A DNA stretch of 64,000 nucleotides from Lycocorax pyrrhopterus obiensis (GCA_014706295.1 JACSVZ010000069.1:1-64000); one strand, 5' to 3'; counted from the first letter of the stretch, positions 23,609 to 37,179 are shown. Notes: a model not told the origin generated them from the sequence alone. Made by a program: numbers and translations.

Positions 23609-24415
23609 GCACCGTGGATTCGGTGCAGCCTCGCGTGTCACCAGGCGGGCTGGTTCCATTTCAGCCCCTTGCAGTGTCCCAGTGGCCCTTTGGCTTTAGG
23701 GTGGCTGGCCTCAGAGTACTGGCCCGGCAGGGCTGCGAGCGAAGCAGCAGGGGCAGCATGCAAAACAGTTGCCGGCCACCTTCTGTGGCCACTTCAACAT
23801 CTTCCCAGCCAAGGGCATATTCCATACCATATGACTCCAGCTTCAGATACACGAACCGAAGGGAGAGAGAAGGAAGGGAGGGTGGGGGCTCTATGATTCC
23901 TCCAGCGTTTGCTCCAGAGAACCAATTCCGCATGCACACATAGAATCTTTTTCTTTCTTTCTTTCTTTCTTTTCTTCTTTCTTTCTTCTTTCTTGTCTGT
24001 CTGTCTGCTGTCTGTCGTCTGGGTCTGTCTGTCTTCCATGCACCACTGCACAGCATCACAAAGGCTCCCCTGTCCTTGTTTCCCAGCAGGCATCCGTAGA
24101 GAAACCACACAAGACTCCAGGCTCAGGAGAAAATGCAAGCAATTTCACCATCTCTCCAAGCTTTTCTACGGCTACTTGGCCAAAGGGTGGGAACGGCAGA
24201 AGGCAATGGTTTCTCGGGGCCGTCCACCCCTTGAAGGCTTGCCTCAAGTTCAAGACAGCCAGCTCGGAAGCTTTTTCTGCCTGCAACCCACACCAATCAT
24301 GCAAAACCGTTTGCGGGTGAAAGACGTTGACAAGACCGAAACATTGTTTCAATCACTTGCATGGAAAGAGACAGCTCTTTCCCAAATGCTGCAGAGAGCG
24401 AAGAAATCGAGCTAA
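23609..24415 (+). repeat. Noisy A core L1
   Basis: An A core with scattered indels. Its microsatellite, at about 23947-24033, is broken by several single-base errors in both the CTTT and CTGT parts. It ends at GAGCTAAGCTTACAGCACCC, a damaged form of the usual core-to-leader junction. Confidence 0.85.
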
Positions 24416-25105
24416 GCTTACAGCACCCATACTCCTCGGGCCCTGGGCTTTACGGTGGTGTCACAGTGCAGCCACCCGCTCATGGTGCTTGCACAGCATC
24501 ACCAAAGACTCTCCTGGATTCCCTGAGAATTTACTGGTGTCACAGTGGAGCCAGGCTTCTGTGCAGTTCCACAGCATCACCAAAGGCTCTCCTGGCTTCC
24601 TGAGCTTCTGTGGTTGTTCACAGTGGAGCCAGGCTCTGTGCAGTTCCACAGCATCACAAAGGGCTCTCCTGGCTTAATCCTGAGCTCTTGTCACGTGGAG
24701 CCAGCTTTGTGCAGTTCCACAGCATTCAACAAAGGTCTTCCGGGTTCCCTGAGATTACTGGTGTCACAGTGGACCAGGCTCTGTGCAGTTCCACAGCATC
24801 ACAAAGGCTCTTCCTGGCTTTCCCTGAGCTTCTTGTGGTGCACAGTGGGAGCCAGGTTCTGTGCAGGGTGCACAGCATCCACAAAGCTCTCCTGGCTCCC
24901 TGCAGATTACGTGTCACAGTGGAGCCAGGCTTCTGTGCAGTTCCACAGATCACAAAGGCTCTCCTGGCTTCCCTGAGTTCTGTGGTGTCCAAGTGGAGCC
25001 AGCTTCTGTGCAGGTGCACGCATCACAAAGGCCTACCTGGCTTCCCTGAGATTTATGGTTGTCACAGTGGAGCAGGCTTCTGTGCAGTTGCCACAGCATC
25101 ACAGA
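24416..25105 (+). repeat. Noisy 76-bp array L0, last plus-strand array
   Basis: The leader and about eight to nine monomers run E-F-F-E-F-E-F-E before orientation switches. The opening E-F-F-E-F, with GGGTTCC before the fourth, is not the start of any clean left-hand unit but matches the inverted array at 25106-25547. Confidence 0.8.
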
Positions 25106-25115
25106 AGCTGGCTCC
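25095..25115. other. Orientation switch point of the satellite
   Basis: Plus-strand monomer text (CCACAGCATCAC) passes directly into minus-strand text (AGAAGCTGGCTCCACTGTG), sharing a few bases (CACA/ACAG) that either side could supply. All satellite sequence before this point reads on the plus strand and all after it on the minus strand. Confidence 0.95.
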
Positions 25116-25547
25116 ACTGTGACACCACAGAAGCTCAGGAAAGCCACGGAGAGCCTTTGTGATCTTGTGGACTGCACAGAAGCCGGCTCCACTTGTGACA
25201 CCCAGTAAATCTCAGGAACCCAGGAGAGCCTTTGTGATGCTTTGTGGAACTGCACCAGAAGTCCTGGGCTCCACTGTGACACCACAGAGTCAGGGAAGCC
25301 AGGAGAGGCCTTTGTGATGCCTGTGGAACTGCACAGAACCTGCTATGTGACACCACAGAAGCTCAGGGAGCCAGGAGAGCCTATTGTTGATGCTGTGGAA
25401 CTGCCACAGAAGCCTGGCTTCCACTGTGGACACCCAGTTTAAATTCTCAGGAATCCAGGAGAGTCTTGGTGTTGCTGTGCAGCAACCATGAGGCGTGGCT
25501 GCACTGTGCACCACCGAGCCCAGGCCCGAGGTATGGGTGCTGTCAAA
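25106..25547 (-). repeat. Noisy 76-bp array R0, first minus-strand array
   Basis: Read from the leader (high coordinate) towards the switch, the order is E-F-F-E-F, about 5.6 monomers. It matches the first five monomers of L0 but stops about three monomers earlier, so the arms are not perfectly symmetric at the turn. Confidence 0.8.
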
Positions 25548-26438
25548 GCCTTAGCTTGAGAATTTCTTCTGCTCTCTGCAGCATTTTGGAGAGCTTCTCT
25601 TCCATGCTAGTGCATTGAAACAATGTTTCGGTTTGTCAACGTCTTTCACCTGCAAACGGTTTTGCATGATTTGGTGTGGTTGCAGCAGAAAAAGTTTCCG
25701 AGCTGGCTGTCTGGAACTTGAGCAAAGCCTTCAGGGCAGTAGTTGTTGAGGCAGCTCGAACACGGCCGAGAAACCCATTGTCCTTCTGCCGTCATTTCCC
25801 CCCTGTGGGTCCAAAGTCGACGTTAGAAAAGCTTTGGACGACGATGGTGTAATTGCTTGCATTTGCTCCCTGAGCCTGGAGTCTTGTTGGTTTCTCTCGT
25901 GATGCGTCTCGGTGGAGAAGAAGGCGACAGGGGGCCTTTTGTACTGCGTGCAGGCGTGCATGGAAGACGATGTACGGATCAGACAGACAGACAGAAGAGG
26001 GAGACAGAATGAAAGAAAAAGAAGAAAGAAAAGAAGAAAGAAGAAGAAAAGAAAAAGGAAAGAAAAGATTTCTATATGTGTGCATGCGGAATGGTTCTCT
26101 GGGATGCAAACGTTGAGGAATCATGAGAGCCCCCAGCACCTCCCGCTTCCTCTTCTTCCCTTTCGTTCGTGTTATCTGAGTGGAAGTTTCGATATGGTAT
26201 GGAATATGCCCTTGGCTGCGAGAGGAGTTGAGGTGGCCACAGAAGTGGCCGTGGCCACTGTTTGCATGCTTCCTGACCTGCTGCTTCGCTCGAGCCACTG
26301 CACGCGCCTTATACCTCTGAGTCCAGTCACTCCTAAGAAGGGTCTTCTAAGTGTAACCCCACTGGGACACTGCAGGGGCTTGATGGAAGCAAGCCGCCAT
26401 GGTGACACAGCGAGGCTGCACCGAATCCATGCTGGTGC
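25548..26438 (-). repeat. Noisy A core R1
   Basis: This A core has many errors. One is a roughly 20-base insertion near 25737-25760, where clean copies read CAAGGGGTGGACGGCCGAG. The microsatellite (about 25977-26069) is heavily scrambled. It is the counterpart of L1 across the switch, with a different set of errors. Confidence 0.8.
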
Positions 26439-27637
26439 TTTTTGTGACGCTGTGTCGCTGTCCCAGTGAGAGCCTTTATGATTGTCTGCGCACCTCCATG
26501 GAAGCCTGGGCTCCACTGTTGGACACCACCAGAAGCCAGGGAACCCAGGAGGCACTTTGTGATGCTTGTGCAAACACATGGAAACCCTGGCTCCACTGTG
26601 ACACCACAGAAGCTAGGGAAGCCAGGGGAGAGCCTTTGTGATAGCTGTGGAACTGACACGGAAGCCTGCTCCACTGTGACACCACAGAAGCTCAGGGGAA
26701 GCCCAGGAAGCCTTTGTGATGCTGTGGACTGCACGGGAAGCCTGGCTCCACTGTGACACCACAGAAGCTCAGGGAAACCAGGAGAGGCCTTTGTGTGCTG
26801 TGCACCTGCACAGAGCCTGGGCTCCCACTGTGACACTTACAGGTGCTCAGGGAACCAGGAGAGCCTTTGGAGCTGTGCACCTGCACAGAAGCCTGCTCCA
26901 CTGTGACACACAGGTGCTTCAGGGAACCCAGGAGAGCCTTGTGTTGCTTGTGCACCTGCACAGAAGCCTGGCTCCACTGGGACACCACAGGTGCTCAGGG
27001 AAGCCAGGAGAGCCTTTGTGATGCTGTGGAACTGCATGGATGCTTGGCTCCAGTGGTGGCCACCAGCAGAAGCTCAGGGAAGCCAGGAGAGCCTTTGTGA
27101 TGCTGTGCAATGCACGGAAGCCTGGCTCTACTGTGACACCAGTAAATCTCCGGAAGCCAGGAGAGGCCTTTGGATGCGTGCAACTGCACGATAGCCTGGC
27201 TCACTGTGACACCAGTAAATCCAGTGGAGCCAGGAGAGCCTGTTGTGATTGCTGTTGCCACCTGCACAGAAGCCTTGGCTCCACTGTGACACCACAGAAG
27301 CTCAGGGAAGCAGGAGAGGCCTTGTGATGCTGTGGAACTGCCACAGAAGCCTGGCTCCACTTGACACCAGTAAATCTCGGGACCCAGGAGAGCCTTGTGA
27401 TGCTGTGGAACTGCACAGAAGCCTTGGCTCCACTGTGACACCACAGAAGCTCAGGGAAGCCAGGAGAGCCTTTGATTGATTGCGTGGACTGCACAGAAGC
27501 CTGGCTCTCCACTGTGACACCAGTAAAAATCTCAGAATCCCAGGGTCTTGGTGATGCTGTGCAAAGCAACCATGAGCGTGGCTGCACTGTGACACCACCG
27601 AAAGCCAGGGGCCCCGAGGAGTATGGGTGCTGTCAAA
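26439..27637 (-). repeat. Noisy 76-bp array R1 (15 monomers)
   Basis: Read on the minus strand the order is E-F-E-F-E-E-F-H-H-K-F-F-F-F-T, identical to L1. Indel positions differ from L1, so the two are independent noisy readings of the same order. Confidence 0.85.
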
Positions 27638-28488
27638 GCCTTAGCTGAGAATTTTCGGTTCTGCTCTCTGCAGCATTTTTGGGAGAGCTGTCTCTTCCCA
27701 TGCTAGTGAATTGAACAATTGTTCGGTCATGTTCAAAGTCTTCACCTGCAAACGGTTTTGCAATGATGGTGTGGTTGCAAGCAGAAAAAGCGGTGGCCGA
27801 GCTGGCTGTCTTGGAACTTGAGCAAAGCCTTCCAGGGGTGGACGGCCGGAGAAACCCATTGCCTTCTGCCGTTTCCCACCTTTGGCAAGTTAGCGTAGAA
27901 AAGCCTTTTGGAGAGATGTGGAAATTGCTTGCATTTCTTCCTGAGCCTGGAGTCTTGGTGTGGTTTCTCTCGTGTGCCCTGCTGGGAACAAGGACCACAA
28001 GGGGAGCCTTTGTGATGCTGTTGCAGGTGCATTGGAAGACAGACAGACAGACAGACAGGACAGACAGACAACAGAAAGAAAGAAAGAAAGAAAGAAAGAA
28101 AAAGAAAGAAAGAGAAGAAAAAGAAAGAAAGAAAAGAAAGAAAAAGTTCTATGTGTGCACATGCGGAATGGTTTCTCTGGGAGGCAAACGCTGAGGAATC
28201 TGAGAGCCCCAGCCCTCCCTTCCTCTTCTCTCCTTCGGTTCGTGTATCTGAGCTGGAGTTCATTATGGTATGGAATATGCCCTGGGCTGGGAGAGAGTTG
28301 AGAGTGGCCACAGAAGTGGCCGTGGCATCTGTTTGCTGCTGTCCCTGCTGCTTCGCTCTTCAGCCCACTTGCCGGCCAGACCTCTGACCAGGCACTCCTA
28401 AAGCCCAAGGGCCACTGGGACACTGCGGGGCTGATGGGAAGCCAGCCCCGCCATGGTGACACAGCGAGCTGCACCGAATCCACGGTGC
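27638..28488 (-). repeat. Noisy A core R2
   Basis: The mirror counterpart of the core at 21516-22421. It reads normally (ACCTGCAAACGGTTTTG) where L2 has its homopolymer. The microsatellite is at about 28037-28147. Confidence 0.85.
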
Positions 28489-29601
28489 TTTGTGACGCTG
28501 GCTCCCAGGAGAGCCTTTATGATGCTGGCGCACCTCCATGGAAGCCTGGCTCCACTTGACACCACAGAAGCTCAGGGAACCCAGAGAGAGCCTTTGTGAT
28601 GCTGTGCACTGCACAGAAGCCTGGCCCACTGTGACACACAGGTGCCAGGGAACCCAGGAGGAGCCTTTGTATGCTGTGCACCTGCACAGAAGCCTGGCTC
28701 CACTGTGACACCACAGGCTCAGGAAGCCAGGAGAGCCTTTGTGATGCTGTGAACTTGCATGGCGATGCTTGGCTCCACTGTGGCACCACAGAAGTCAGGG
28801 GGAAGCCAGGAGAGCCTTTGTGATGCTTGTGGCAACTGCACGGAAAGCCTGGCTCTTACTGTGACACCACAGAAGCTCAGGAACCCAGGAGAGCCTTTGT
28901 GATGCTGTGCAACTGCACAGAAGCCTGGCTCCACTGTGACACCAGTAAATCTCAGGAAGCCAGGAGAGCCTTTGGGATGCTGTGCACCTGCAACCAGAAG
29001 CCTGGCTCCACTGTGACACCACAAAGCTCAGGACCCAGAGAGCCTTTGTGATGCTGTGGAAAACTGCACAGAAGCCTGGTCCACTGTGACACAGTAAATC
29101 TCAGGGAACCCAGAGAGCCTTTGTGATGCGTGGAACTGCACAAGAAAGCCTGGCTCCACTGTGACACCACAGAAGCTCAGGGAACCCAGGAGAGCCTTTG
29201 TTGATGCTGTGGAAACTGCACAGAGAAGCCTGGCTGCCACTGTGACACCAGTAAATTCTCAGGGAGCCAGGAGAGGCCTTGTGATGCTTGTTGGAACTGC
29301 AACAGAAGCCTGCTCCACTGTGACACCAGTAAATCTCAGGAACCCAGGAGAAGCCTTTGTGATGCTGTGCCAAACTGCACAAGAAGCCTGGCTCCACTGT
29401 GGACACCACAGAAGTCAGGGAAGCCAGAGAAGAGCCTTTGTGATGCTGTTGGACTGCACAGAAGCCTGGCTCCACTAGTGGACACCAGTAAATTCTAGCG
29501 GCAAATCCAGGAGAGTCTTGTGATGCTGTGCAAGCAACCATGAGCTGGCTGCACTGTGACACCACCGAAGCCCAGGGCCCGGGAGTATGGGTGCTGTCAA
29601 A
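28489..29601 (-). repeat. Noisy 76-bp array R2 (about 14 monomers)
   Basis: On the minus strand the array ends F-H-H-F-T next to the core, matching L2. The rest (E-F-E-E-F-E-F-E and onward) resembles the clean 16-monomer array at 43332-44588 more than any left-hand unit. Confidence 0.8.
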
Positions 29602-30101
29602 GCCTTAGCTGAGATTTCTTCTGCTCTCTGCCAGCACATTTTGGGAGCTGCTCTTTCCCTGCTAGTGATGGAACAATGTTTCGGTCTTGTTCAAACGTCT
29701 TTCACCTGCAAACGGTTTTGCATGATTGGTGTGGTTGCAAGCAGGAAAAAAGCTTCCGAGCTGGCTGTGNNNNNNNNNNNNNNNNNNNNNNNNNAGGCAA
29801 ACGCTGAGAATCATGAGAGCCCCCAGCCCTCCCTTCCTCTTCTCTCCCTTCGGTTCGTGTATCTGAGCTGGAGTCATATGGTATGGAATATGCCCTTGGC
29901 TGGGAGAGAGTTGAGAGTGGCCACAGAAGTGGCCGTGGCACTGTTTTGCATGCTGTCCCTGCTGCTTCGCTCGCAGCCACTGCCGGGCCAGTACCTCTGA
30001 GCCAGCCACTCCTAAAGCCAAGGGCCCACTGGGACACTGCAGGGGCTGATGGAAGCCAGCCGCCATGGTGACACAGCGAGGCTGCACCGAATCCACGGTG
30101 C
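29602..30101 (-). repeat. A core R3 split by assembly gap
   Basis: An A core (TTGCAAGCAGG and ACGGTTTTGC diagnostics) interrupted by a 25-N gap at 29770-29794. Against the clean core at 35369-36184, about 340 bases including the whole microsatellite are missing at the gap. Errors persist on both sides. Confidence 0.9.
29770..29794. other. Assembly gap of 25 N
   Basis: A run of exactly 25 N lies between GAGCTGGCTGTG and AGGCAAACGCTGAG. By comparison with intact A cores the true missing length is about 340 bp, so 25 is a placeholder. Confidence 0.99.
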
Positions 30102-31790
30102 TTTGTGACGCGGTGGCTCCCAGGAGAGCCTTTATGATGCTGCGCACCTCCATGGAAGCCTGGCTCCCACTGTGACACCACAGAAGCTCAGGGAACCCAG
30201 GAGAGCCTTTGTGATGCTGTGCAAACACATGGAACCCTGGCTCCACTGTGACACCACAGAAGCTCAGGGAAGCAGGAGAGCCTTTGTGATGCTGTGCACC
30301 TGCACGGAAGCCTGGCTCCACTGTGACACCACAGAAGCTCAGGGAAGCCAGGAGAGCCTTTGTGATGCTGTGGAACTGCACGGAAGCCTGGCTCCACTGT
30401 GACACCACAGAAGCTCAGGGAAGCCAGGAGAGCCTTTGTGATGCTGTGCAAACACATGGAATCCTGGCTCCACTGTGACACCGGTAAATCTCAGGGAACC
30501 CCGGAGAGCCTTTGTGATGCTGTGGAAAACATTCACTGAATGCTGTGGAAAACATTCACGGTAACCTGGCTCCACTGTGACCCCACAGAAGCTCAGGGAA
30601 CCAAGGAGAGCCTTTGTGATGCTGTGGAACTGCATGGAACCCTGGCTCCACTGTGACACCACAGGTGCTCAGGGAAACCAGGAGAGGCTTTGTGATGCTG
30701 TGGAACTGCACGGAAGCCTGGCTCCACTGTGACACCAGTAAATCTCAGGGAACACAGGAGAGCCTTTGTGATGCTGTGGAACTGCACGGAAGCCTGGCTC
30801 CACTGTGACACCACAGAAGCTCAGGGAACCAAGGAGAGCCTTTGTGATGCTGTGCAAACACATGGAACCCTGGCTCCACTGTGACACCAGTAAATCTCAG
30901 GGAACCCCGGAGAGCCTTTGTGATGCTGTGGAAAACATTAACTGAATGCTGTGGAAAACATTCACGGTAACCTGGCTCCACTGTGACCCCACAGAAGCGC
31001 AGGGAACCAAGGAGAGCCTTTGTGATGCTGTGCAACTGCATGGAACCCTGGCTCCACTGTGACACCACAGGTGCTCAGGGAACCCAGGAGAGCCTTTGTG
31101 ATGCTGTGCAACTGCATGGAAGCCTGGCTCTCCTGTGACACCACAGAAGCTCAGGGAACCAAGGAGAGCCTTTGTGATGCTGTGGAACTGCACAGAAGCC
31201 TGGCTCCACTGTGACACCACAGGTGCTCAGGGAACCCAGGAGAGCCTTTTGGATGCTGTGGAATTGCACGGAAGCCTGGCTCCACTGTGACACTGCAGAA
31301 CCTCAGGGAAACCAGGAGAGCCTTTGTGATGCTGTGCAACTGCATGGAATCCTGGCTCCACTGTGACCCCACAGAAGCTCAGGGAACCCAGGAGAGCCTT
31401 TGTGATGCTGTGCAACCACATGGAAGCCTGGCTCTCCTGTGACACCACAGAAGCTCAGGGAACCCAGGAGATCCTTTGTGATGCTGAGGAACTGCACGGA
31501 AGCCTGGCTCCACTGTGACACCGCAGAAGCTCAGGGAACCCAGGAGATCCTTTGTGATGCTTTGCAACTGCATGGAATCCTGGCTCCACTGTGACACCGC
31601 AGAAGCTCAGGGAACCCAGGAGATCCTTTGTGATGCTTTGCAACTGCATGGAATCCTGGCTCCACTGTGACCCCACAGAAGCTCAGGGAACCCAGGAGAG
31701 CCTTGGTGATGCTGTGCAAGCAACCATGAGCGTGGCTGCACTGTGACACCATCGAAGCCCAGGGCCCTGTGGAGTATGGGTGCTGTAAAA
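30102..31790 (-). repeat. 76-bp array a0 (21 monomers, two of 102 bp)
   Basis: Its 1689 bp equal a 41-bp leader plus 21 monomers, two of them the 102-bp form (near 30507-30610 and 30920-31020). Sequence becomes clean at about 30280; before that there is an extra C near 30167 and a missing base near 30270. Length and opening order match array a13 (56504-58192). Confidence 0.9.
30518..30563 (-). repeat. 23-bp internal duplication making a 102-bp monomer
   Basis: GCTGTGGAAAACATTCAC occurs twice 23 bp apart, replacing the usual GCTGTGGAACTGCAC and lengthening the monomer from 76 to 102 bp. Later copies occur in two forms, CATTCACTGAAT and CATTAACTGAAT. None is found left of 25106. Confidence 0.9.
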
Positions 31791-32767
<977 letters not shown>

Positions 32768-35368
32768 TTTGTGACGCGGTGGCTCCCAGGAGAGCCTTTA
32801 TGATGCTGCGCACCTCCATGGAAGCCTGGCTCCACTGTGACACCACAGAAGCTCAGGGAACCCAGGAGAGCCTTTGTGATGCTGTGCAAACACATGGAAT
32901 CCTGGCTCCACTGTGACACCGGTAAATCTCAGGGAACCCCGGAGAGCCTTTGTGATGCTGTGGAAAACATTCACTGAATGCTGTGGAAAACATTCACGGT
33001 AACCTGGCTCCACTGTGACCCCACAGAAGCTCAGGGAACCAAGGAGAGCCTTTGTGATGCTGTGCAACTGCATGGAACCCTGGCTCCACTGTGACACCAC
33101 AGGTGCTCAGGGAAACCAGGAGAGGCTTTGTGATGCTGTGGAACTGCACGGAAGCCTGGCTCCACTGTGACACCAGTAAATCTCAGGGAACACAGGAGAG
33201 CCTTTGTGATGCTGTGGAACTGCACGGAAGCCTGGCTCCACTGTGACACCACAGAAGCTCAGGGAACCAAGGAGAGCCTTTGTGATGCTGTGCAAACACA
33301 TGGAACCCTGGCTCCACTGTGACACCAGTAAATCTCAGGGAACCCCGGAGAGCCTTTGTGATGCTGTGGAAAACATTCACTGAATGCTGTGGAAAACATT
33401 CACGGTAACCTGGCTCCACTGTGACCCCACAGAAGCTCAGGGAACCAAGGAGAGCCTTTGTGATGCTGTGCAACTGCATGGAACCCTGGCTCCACTGTGA
33501 CACCACAGGTGCTCAGGGAACCCAGGAGAGCCTTTGTGATGCTGTGCAACTGCACGGAAGCCTGGCTCCACTGTGACACCACAGAAGCTCAGGGAACCCA
33601 GGAGAGCCTTTGTGATGCTATAAAACTGCATGGAAGCCTGGCTCTCCTGTGACACCACAGAAGCTCAGGGAACCAAGGAGAGCCTTTGTGATGCTGTGCA
33701 ACTGCACAGAAGCCTGGCTCCACTGTGACACCACAGGTGCTCAGGGAACCCAGGAGAGCCTTTTGGATGCTGTGGAATTGCACGGAAGCCTGGCTCCACT
33801 GTGACACCACAGGTGCTCAGGGAACCAAGGAGAGCCTTTGTGATGCTGTGCAACTGCATGGAATCCTGGCTCCACTGTGACCCCACAGAAGCTCAGGGAA
33901 CCCAGGAGAGCCTTTGTGATGCTGTGCAACCACATGGAAGCCTGGCTCCACTGTGACACCACAGAAGCTCAGGGAACCAAGGAGAGCCTTTGTGATGCTG
34001 TGGAACTGCATTGAAGCCTGGCTCCACTGTGACACCACAGAAGCTCAGGGAAGCCAGGAGAGCCTTTGTGATGCTGTGGAACTTCACGGAAGCCTGGCTC
34101 CACTGTGACACCAGTAAATCTCAGGGAACACAGGAGAGCCTTTGTGATGCTGTGCAACTGCACGGAAGCCTGGCTCCACTGTGACACCACAGAAGCTCAG
34201 GGAACCAAGGAGAGCCTTTGTGATGCTGTGCAAACACATGGAACCCTGGCTCCACTGTGACACCACAGAAGCTCAGGGAACCCAGGAGAGCCTTTGTGAT
34301 GCTGTGCAAACACATGGAACCCTGGCTCCACTGTGACACCACAGAAGCTCAGGGAAGCCAGGAGAGCCTTTGTGATGCTGTGGAACTGCACGGAAGCCTG
34401 GCTCCACTGTGACACCACAGAAGCTCAGGGAAGCCAGGAGAGCCTTTGTGATGCTGTGGAACTGCACGGAAGCCTGGCTCCACTGTGACACCACAGAAGC
34501 TCAGGGAAGCCAGGAGAGCCTTTGTGATGCTGTGCACCTGCACAGAAGCCTGGCTCCACTGTGACACTACAGGTGCTCAGGGAACCCAGGAGAGCCTTTG
34601 TGATGCTGTGCACCTGCACAGAAGCCTGGCTCCACTGTGACACCACAGGTGCTCAGGGAACCCAGGAGAGCCTTTGTGATGCTGTGCACCTGCACAGAAG
34701 CCTGGCTCCACTGTGACACCACAGGTGCTCAGGGAAGCCAGGAGAGCCTTTGTGATGCTGTGGAACTGCATGGATGCTTGGCTCCACTGTGGCACCACAG
34801 AAGCTCAGGGAAGCCAGGAGAGCCTTTGTGATGCTGTGCAACTGCACGGAAGCCTGGCTCTACTGTGACACCAGTAAATCTCAGGGAAGCCAGGAGAGCC
34901 TTTGTGATGCTGTGCAACTGCACAGAAGCCTGGCTCCACTGTGACACCAGTAAATCTCAGGGAAGCCAGGAGAGCCTTTGTGATGCTGTGCACCTGCACA
35001 GAAGCCTGGCTCCACTGTGACACCACAGAAGCTCAGGGAACCCAGGAGAGCCTTTGTGATGCTGTGGAACTGCACAGAAGCCTGGCTCCACTGTGACACC
35101 AGTAAATCTCAGGGAACCCAGGAGAGCCTTTGTGATGCTGTGGAACTGCACAGAAGCCTGGCTCCACTGTGACACCACAGAAGCTCAGGGAAGCCAGGAG
35201 AGCCTTTGTGATGCTGTGGAACTGCACAGAAGCCTGGCTCCACTGTGACACCAGTAAATCTCAGGGAATCCAGGAGAGTCTTGGTGATGCTGTGCAAGCA
35301 ACCATGAGCGTGGCTGCACTGTGACACCACCGAAGCCCAGGGCCCCGAGGAGTATGGGTGCTGTCAAA
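32768..35368 (-). repeat. 76-bp array a1 (33 monomers)
   Basis: The longest array: 2601 bp = 41 + 33x76 + 2x26, with 102-bp monomers near 32960 and 33365. The low-coordinate half has B/C-context monomers (ACATGGAACC, ATGGAATCC). The high-coordinate part runs as a standard A array with H and K monomers. It looks like a fusion of two arrays whose intervening core has been lost. Confidence 0.95.
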
Positions 35369-35755
35369 GCCTTAGCTGAGAATTTCTTCTGCTCTCTGCA
35401 GCATTTTGGGAGAGCTGTCTCTTTCCCATGCTAGTGATTGAAACAATGTTTCGGTCTTGTCAACGTCTTTCACCTGCAAACGGTTTTGCATGATTGGTGT
35501 GGTTGCAAGCAGAAAAAGCTTCCGAGCTGGCTGTCTTGGAACTTGAGCAAAGCCTTCAAGGGGTGGACGGCCGAGAAACCCATTGCCTTCTGCCGTTTCC
35601 CACCCTTTGGCCAAGTAGCGTAGAAAAGCCTTTGGAGAGATGGTGAAATTGCTTGCATTTCTCCCTGAGCCTGGAGTCTTGTGTGGTTTCTCTCGTGATG
35701 CCTGCTGGGAACAAGGACACAGGGGAGCCTTTGTGATGCTGTGCAGGTGCATGGA

Positions 35756-35838
<83 letters not shown>

Positions 35839-36184
35839 AAAAGATTCTATGTGTGCATGCGGAATGGTTTCTCTGGGAGGCAAACGCTGAGGAATCATGA
35901 GAGCCCCCAGCCCTCCCTTCCTCTTCTCTCCCTTCGGTTCGTGTATCTGAGCTGGAGTCATATGGTATGGAATATGCCCTTGGCTGGGAGAGAGTTGAGA
36001 GTGGCCACAGAAGTGGCCGTGGCACTGTTTGCATGCTGTCCCTGCTGCTTCGCTCGCAGCCACTGCCGGGCCAGTACCTCTGAGCCAGCCACTCCTAAAG
36101 CCAAGGGCCCACTGGGACACTGCAGGGGCTGATGGAAGCCAGCCGCCATGGTGACACAGCGAGGCTGCACCGAATCCACGGTGC
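35369..36184 (-). repeat. A-type core m2 (816 bp)
   Basis: Reverse complement of the left-hand A cores, with microsatellite (GACA)n(GAAA)n at 35757-35843 (87 bp). It opens the first A-C-B cassette. Confidence 0.95.
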
Positions 36185-36605
36185 TTTGTGACGCGGTGGC
36201 TCCCAGGAGAGCCTTTATGATGCTGCGCACCTCCATGGAAGCCTGGCTCCACTGTGACACCACAGAAGCTCAGGGAACCCAGGAGAGCCTTTGTGATGCT
36301 GTGCAAACACATGGAACCCTGGCTCCACTGTGACACCACAGAAGCTCAGGTAAGCCAGGAGAGCCTTTGTGATGCTGTGGAACTGCACGGAAGCCTGGCT
36401 CCACTGTGACACCACAGAAGCTCAGGGAAGCCAGGAGAGCCTTTGTGATGCTGTGGAACTGCACGGAAGCCTGGCTCTACTGTGACACCACAGAAGCTCA
36501 GGGAACCCAGGAGAGTCTTGGTGATGCTGTGCAAGCAACCATGAGCGTGGCTGCACTGTGACACCACCGAAGCCCAGGGCCCTGTGGAGTATGGGTGCTG
36601 TCAAA
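36185..36605 (-). repeat. 76-bp array a2 (5 monomers)
   Basis: The shortest array class (421 bp, F-F-F-F-T). One monomer reads CTCAGGTAAGCC instead of CTCAGGGAAGCC at 36345-36356, a change private to the three 5-monomer arrays (a2, a8, a15). Confidence 0.95.
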
Positions 36606-37099
36606 GCCTTAGCAGAGAATTTCTTCTGCTCTCTGCAGCATTTTGGGAGAGCTGTCTCTTTCCCATGCTAGTGATTGAAACAATGTTTCGGTCTTCTCAA
36701 CGTCTTTCACCTGCAAATGGTTTTGCATGATTGGTGTGGTTCCAAGCAGAAAAACCTTCCGAGCTGGCTGTCTTGGAACTTGAGCAAAGCCTTCAAGGGG
36801 TGGATGGCCGAGAAACCAATTGCCTTCTGCCATTTGACACACTTTTGCAAAGTAACGTAGAAAAGCCTTTGGAGAGATGATGAAATTGCTTCCATTTCTC
36901 CCTGAGCCTGGAGTCTTGTGTGGTTTCTCTAGTGATGCGTGGTGAGAACAAGGACACAGGAGAGCCTTTGTGATGCTGTGCAACTCCATGGAAGCTGAGC
37001 TCCACTGTGGCACCGCAGAACAAGAAGGAAAGAAGGAAAGAAGGAAAGAAAGAAAGAAGGAGAGAAAAGAAAGAAAGAAAGAATGAAGGAGAGAAACGA

Positions 37100-37179
<80 letters not shown>

